Below are positions 5,863 through 6,843 of a DNA stretch of 6,843 bases, piece after piece. The DNA is taken from the NCBI GenBank assembly GCA_030667765.1, contig DAOUVF010000166.1:1-6843 (forward strand), given 5' to 3'. Below the pieces are notes generated by a model. It saw only the letters and a list, made by a program, of their open reading frames with translations, was not told the DNA's origin and did no database searches. The translations under genes and the position numbers were made by a program. The stretch is from Bacteroides sp. GTDB taxonomy: Bacteria > Bacteroidota > Bacteroidia > Bacteroidales > SM23-62. Each line of letters starts with the position of its first letter. The stretch's first letter is position 1.

Positions 5863-6336
5863 ATGAAAATACAATTGCTGTTAACCGGAAAAACCAGATT
5901 TCCCTTTATCCGTGAGGGAATTGAAGAATACAGACGGAGGCTGGTTCATTATGCCGATTTTCAGATCAGGGAACTGCCCGAATTGAAAAATTCCGGATCC
6001 TGGCCCGAAAAAAAGGTAAAAGGGGAAGAAGCTAAAAACATCCTGAAAGCCATTGATCCCCGGGATTATGTGGTGTTGCTGGATGAACGGGGTAAGCATC
6101 TGGACTCCTTAGCATTCGCTGGTTTACTCGAAAAGCAACAATACGGGTCTTTCAGGACTGTGCTATTTGCGATCGGCGGACCCTATGGCTTTGCCGGGGA
6201 AGTTTATCAGAGGGCCGATCTTGAACTGTCCCTCTCAAAAATGACATTTTCTCACCAGCTGGTAAGGCTGATTTTCCTGGAGCAGTTATACAGGGCATAT
6301 ACCATCATCAGGGGAGAACAATATCATCATGGTTGA
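5863..6336 (+). CDS. rlmH: 23S rRNA (pseudouridine(1915)-N(3))-methyltransferase RlmH
   Basis: Cytoplasmic SPOUT-class methyltransferase that uses S-adenosylmethionine to methylate pseudouridine 1915 in helix 69 of 23S rRNA on assembled 70S ribosomes. The 157 residues match the usual length (155 in E. coli). Landmarks: MKIQLLLTGK at the start; EEYRRRL (21-27); VLLDERGKHLDS (71-82); the SAM-binding IGGPYGF (104-110); and the C-terminal trefoil-knot region LSLSKMTFSHQLVRLIFLEQLYRAYTI (122-148), finishing with YHHG. All conserved elements are intact. There is no Shine-Dalgarno before the ATG. The gene is divergent from the DUF4783-nadC operon, a neighbourhood I recall as recurring in Bacteroidota, and is followed 39 bases later by a probable sensor kinase gene in the same direction. 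Confidence 0.96.
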   Translation: MKIQLLLTGKTRFPFIREGIEEYRRRLVHYADFQIRELPELKNSGSWPEKKVKGEEAKNILKAIDPRDYVVLLDERGKHLDSLAFAGLLEKQQYGSFRTVLFAIGGPYGFAGEVYQRADLELSLSKMTFSHQLVRLIFLEQLYRAYTIIRGEQYHHG

Positions 6337-6340
6337 TGAT
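6323..6340 (+). repeat. Perfect 7-bp hairpin overlapping the rlmH stop codon
   Basis: ATCATCA (6323-6329) and TGATGAT (6334-6340) are exact reverse complements around the loop TGGT, and the rlmH TGA is the first triplet of the right arm. The left arm encodes part of the conserved terminal His-His. Only two of seven pairs are G-C and no T-tract follows, so it is not a convincing terminator; it may affect reading into the next gene. Confidence 0.35.
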
Positions 6341-6375
6341 TTATCCCTATCTTTAGTCCGCCAAGCTGAATCGAC

Positions 6376-6843
6376 ATGAACAAAGGCATGATAAGGAATA
6401 CCGGATTGCTGGCAGCTGCTATTGTCTGCTTTCTGATATCCCTGCTGCTTGAACATTTCTCTTTCTATAACCTGGCTGAAAACAGGATTGTACGAGGGTT
6501 CCAGGAAACACTGCAGGATAAGGAACACCATACCTATGCCCTTTTCGACGAGATGGAACAGGTCATGGCTCCCCTTGATAAGGAAGGCAGTGCAGATCCG
6601 GGCCAGTATTTTACATTGCTGTATTCACAGCTGAAAGAAGAGACGGAAGGAATGGGTCTTGATCTTTTCATTGTCGAAGATGATACATTGAGATTCTGGA
6701 CAGGGAATGCAGTTTCGGTTGAAACACTCCTTGCCAACGAGAGCGAAAGGGATGGACTGGTATTTGCCGGGAACAGCTGGTTGCTGAAGAGGGAAAGGAA
6801 GGTTGGGGATTGCAGGCTGATCGGCCTGATCCTGATAAAGCAT
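6376..6843 (+). CDS. Probable sensor histidine kinase, N-terminal sensor region, cut by window edge
   Basis: An open frame of 156 codons without a stop runs from the ATG at 6376 to the right edge. Residues 8-25 form a hydrophobic membrane anchor, followed by a charged, mostly helical segment (about 33-95) and then a mixed stretch with DLFIVEDDTLRFWTGN (96-111), NSWLLKRERKVGDCRLIGLILIKH (133-156). That pattern ('xxDTLxFWT... WxxxxxxxxGxxxxxGLILIK') recalls the extracytoplasmic sensor region of large Bacteroidota sensor histidine kinases, where a second TM, HAMP and kinase domains follow. None of those domains lies inside the window, so the kinase assignment is inference. Met5 (6388) is an alternative start. 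The gene starts 39 bases after rlmH and may be cotranscribed with it; a one-mismatch -7 element (TATCTTTA, 6348-6355) lies in the gap but has no matching upstream element. Confidence 0.6.
   Translation, partial: MNKGMIRNTGLLAAAIVCFLISLLLEHFSFYNLAENRIVRGFQETLQDKEHHTYALFDEMEQVMAPLDKEGSADPGQYFTLLYSQLKEETEGMGLDLFIVEDDTLRFWTGNAVSVETLLANESERDGLVFAGNSWLLKRERKVGDCRLIGLILIKH

Noticed and set aside
6286..6843. Minus-strand open frames opposite the right-edge gene
   Set aside because: They overlap the rlmH end and the plus-strand sensor-like frame, which has a membrane anchor and family-like sensor pattern; the antisense products show none.

Overview
The window reads as a chromosomal housekeeping segment from a member of the Bacteroidota, probably a Bacteroidales/Marinilabiliales-type organism. 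Three things support this: a DUF4783 protein (a family known mainly from this phylum) next to nadC and rlmH, a sensor-kinase N-terminus of the type common in this phylum, and translation starts that mostly lack Shine-Dalgarno sequences. No phage, IS element, CRISPR array, tRNA or rRNA is visible.

Left edge (1-352). The minus strand carries the first 34 codons of a sodium:solute symporter (SSS) family transporter that runs off the window. A very A+T-rich divergent spacer (104-352, about 24% G+C by hand count) separates it from valS. The spacer holds a perfect 14-bp palindrome and a possible leader hairpin.

Centre-left (353-2986, plus strand). A complete valyl-tRNA synthetase, valS, whose last 12 bases overlap the 3' end of the convergent gene pdxH.

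Centre (2975-5771, minus strand). A compact four-gene operon, transcribed right to left: a secreted DUF4783 protein, nadC (NAD synthesis), a YihY/BrkB-type membrane protein and pdxH (PLP synthesis/salvage). The junctions are an 11-nt overlap, a 3-nt gap and a 0-nt gap, so translation is likely coupled. The brkB-like gene and pdxH lie in the same reading frame, separated only by one TAA. PdxH starts where the E. coli enzyme has residue 26, so it lacks the N-terminal segment carrying Arg14 and Tyr17.

Right (5863-6843, plus strand). rlmH (23S rRNA pseudouridine-1915 N3-methyltransferase) is divergent from the operon across a 91-bp spacer with a tandem 19-bp repeat and a perfect 8-bp inverted repeat. 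It is followed 39 nt later by the membrane-anchored sensor region of a probable histidine kinase, cut by the right edge.

The operon couples two cofactor pathways (NAD and PLP) with two envelope-associated proteins of unknown role. I see no clear new defence or mobile system. The points most worth checking are the shortened PdxH with its in-frame junction to the membrane protein, and the repeat structures in the two divergent spacers.
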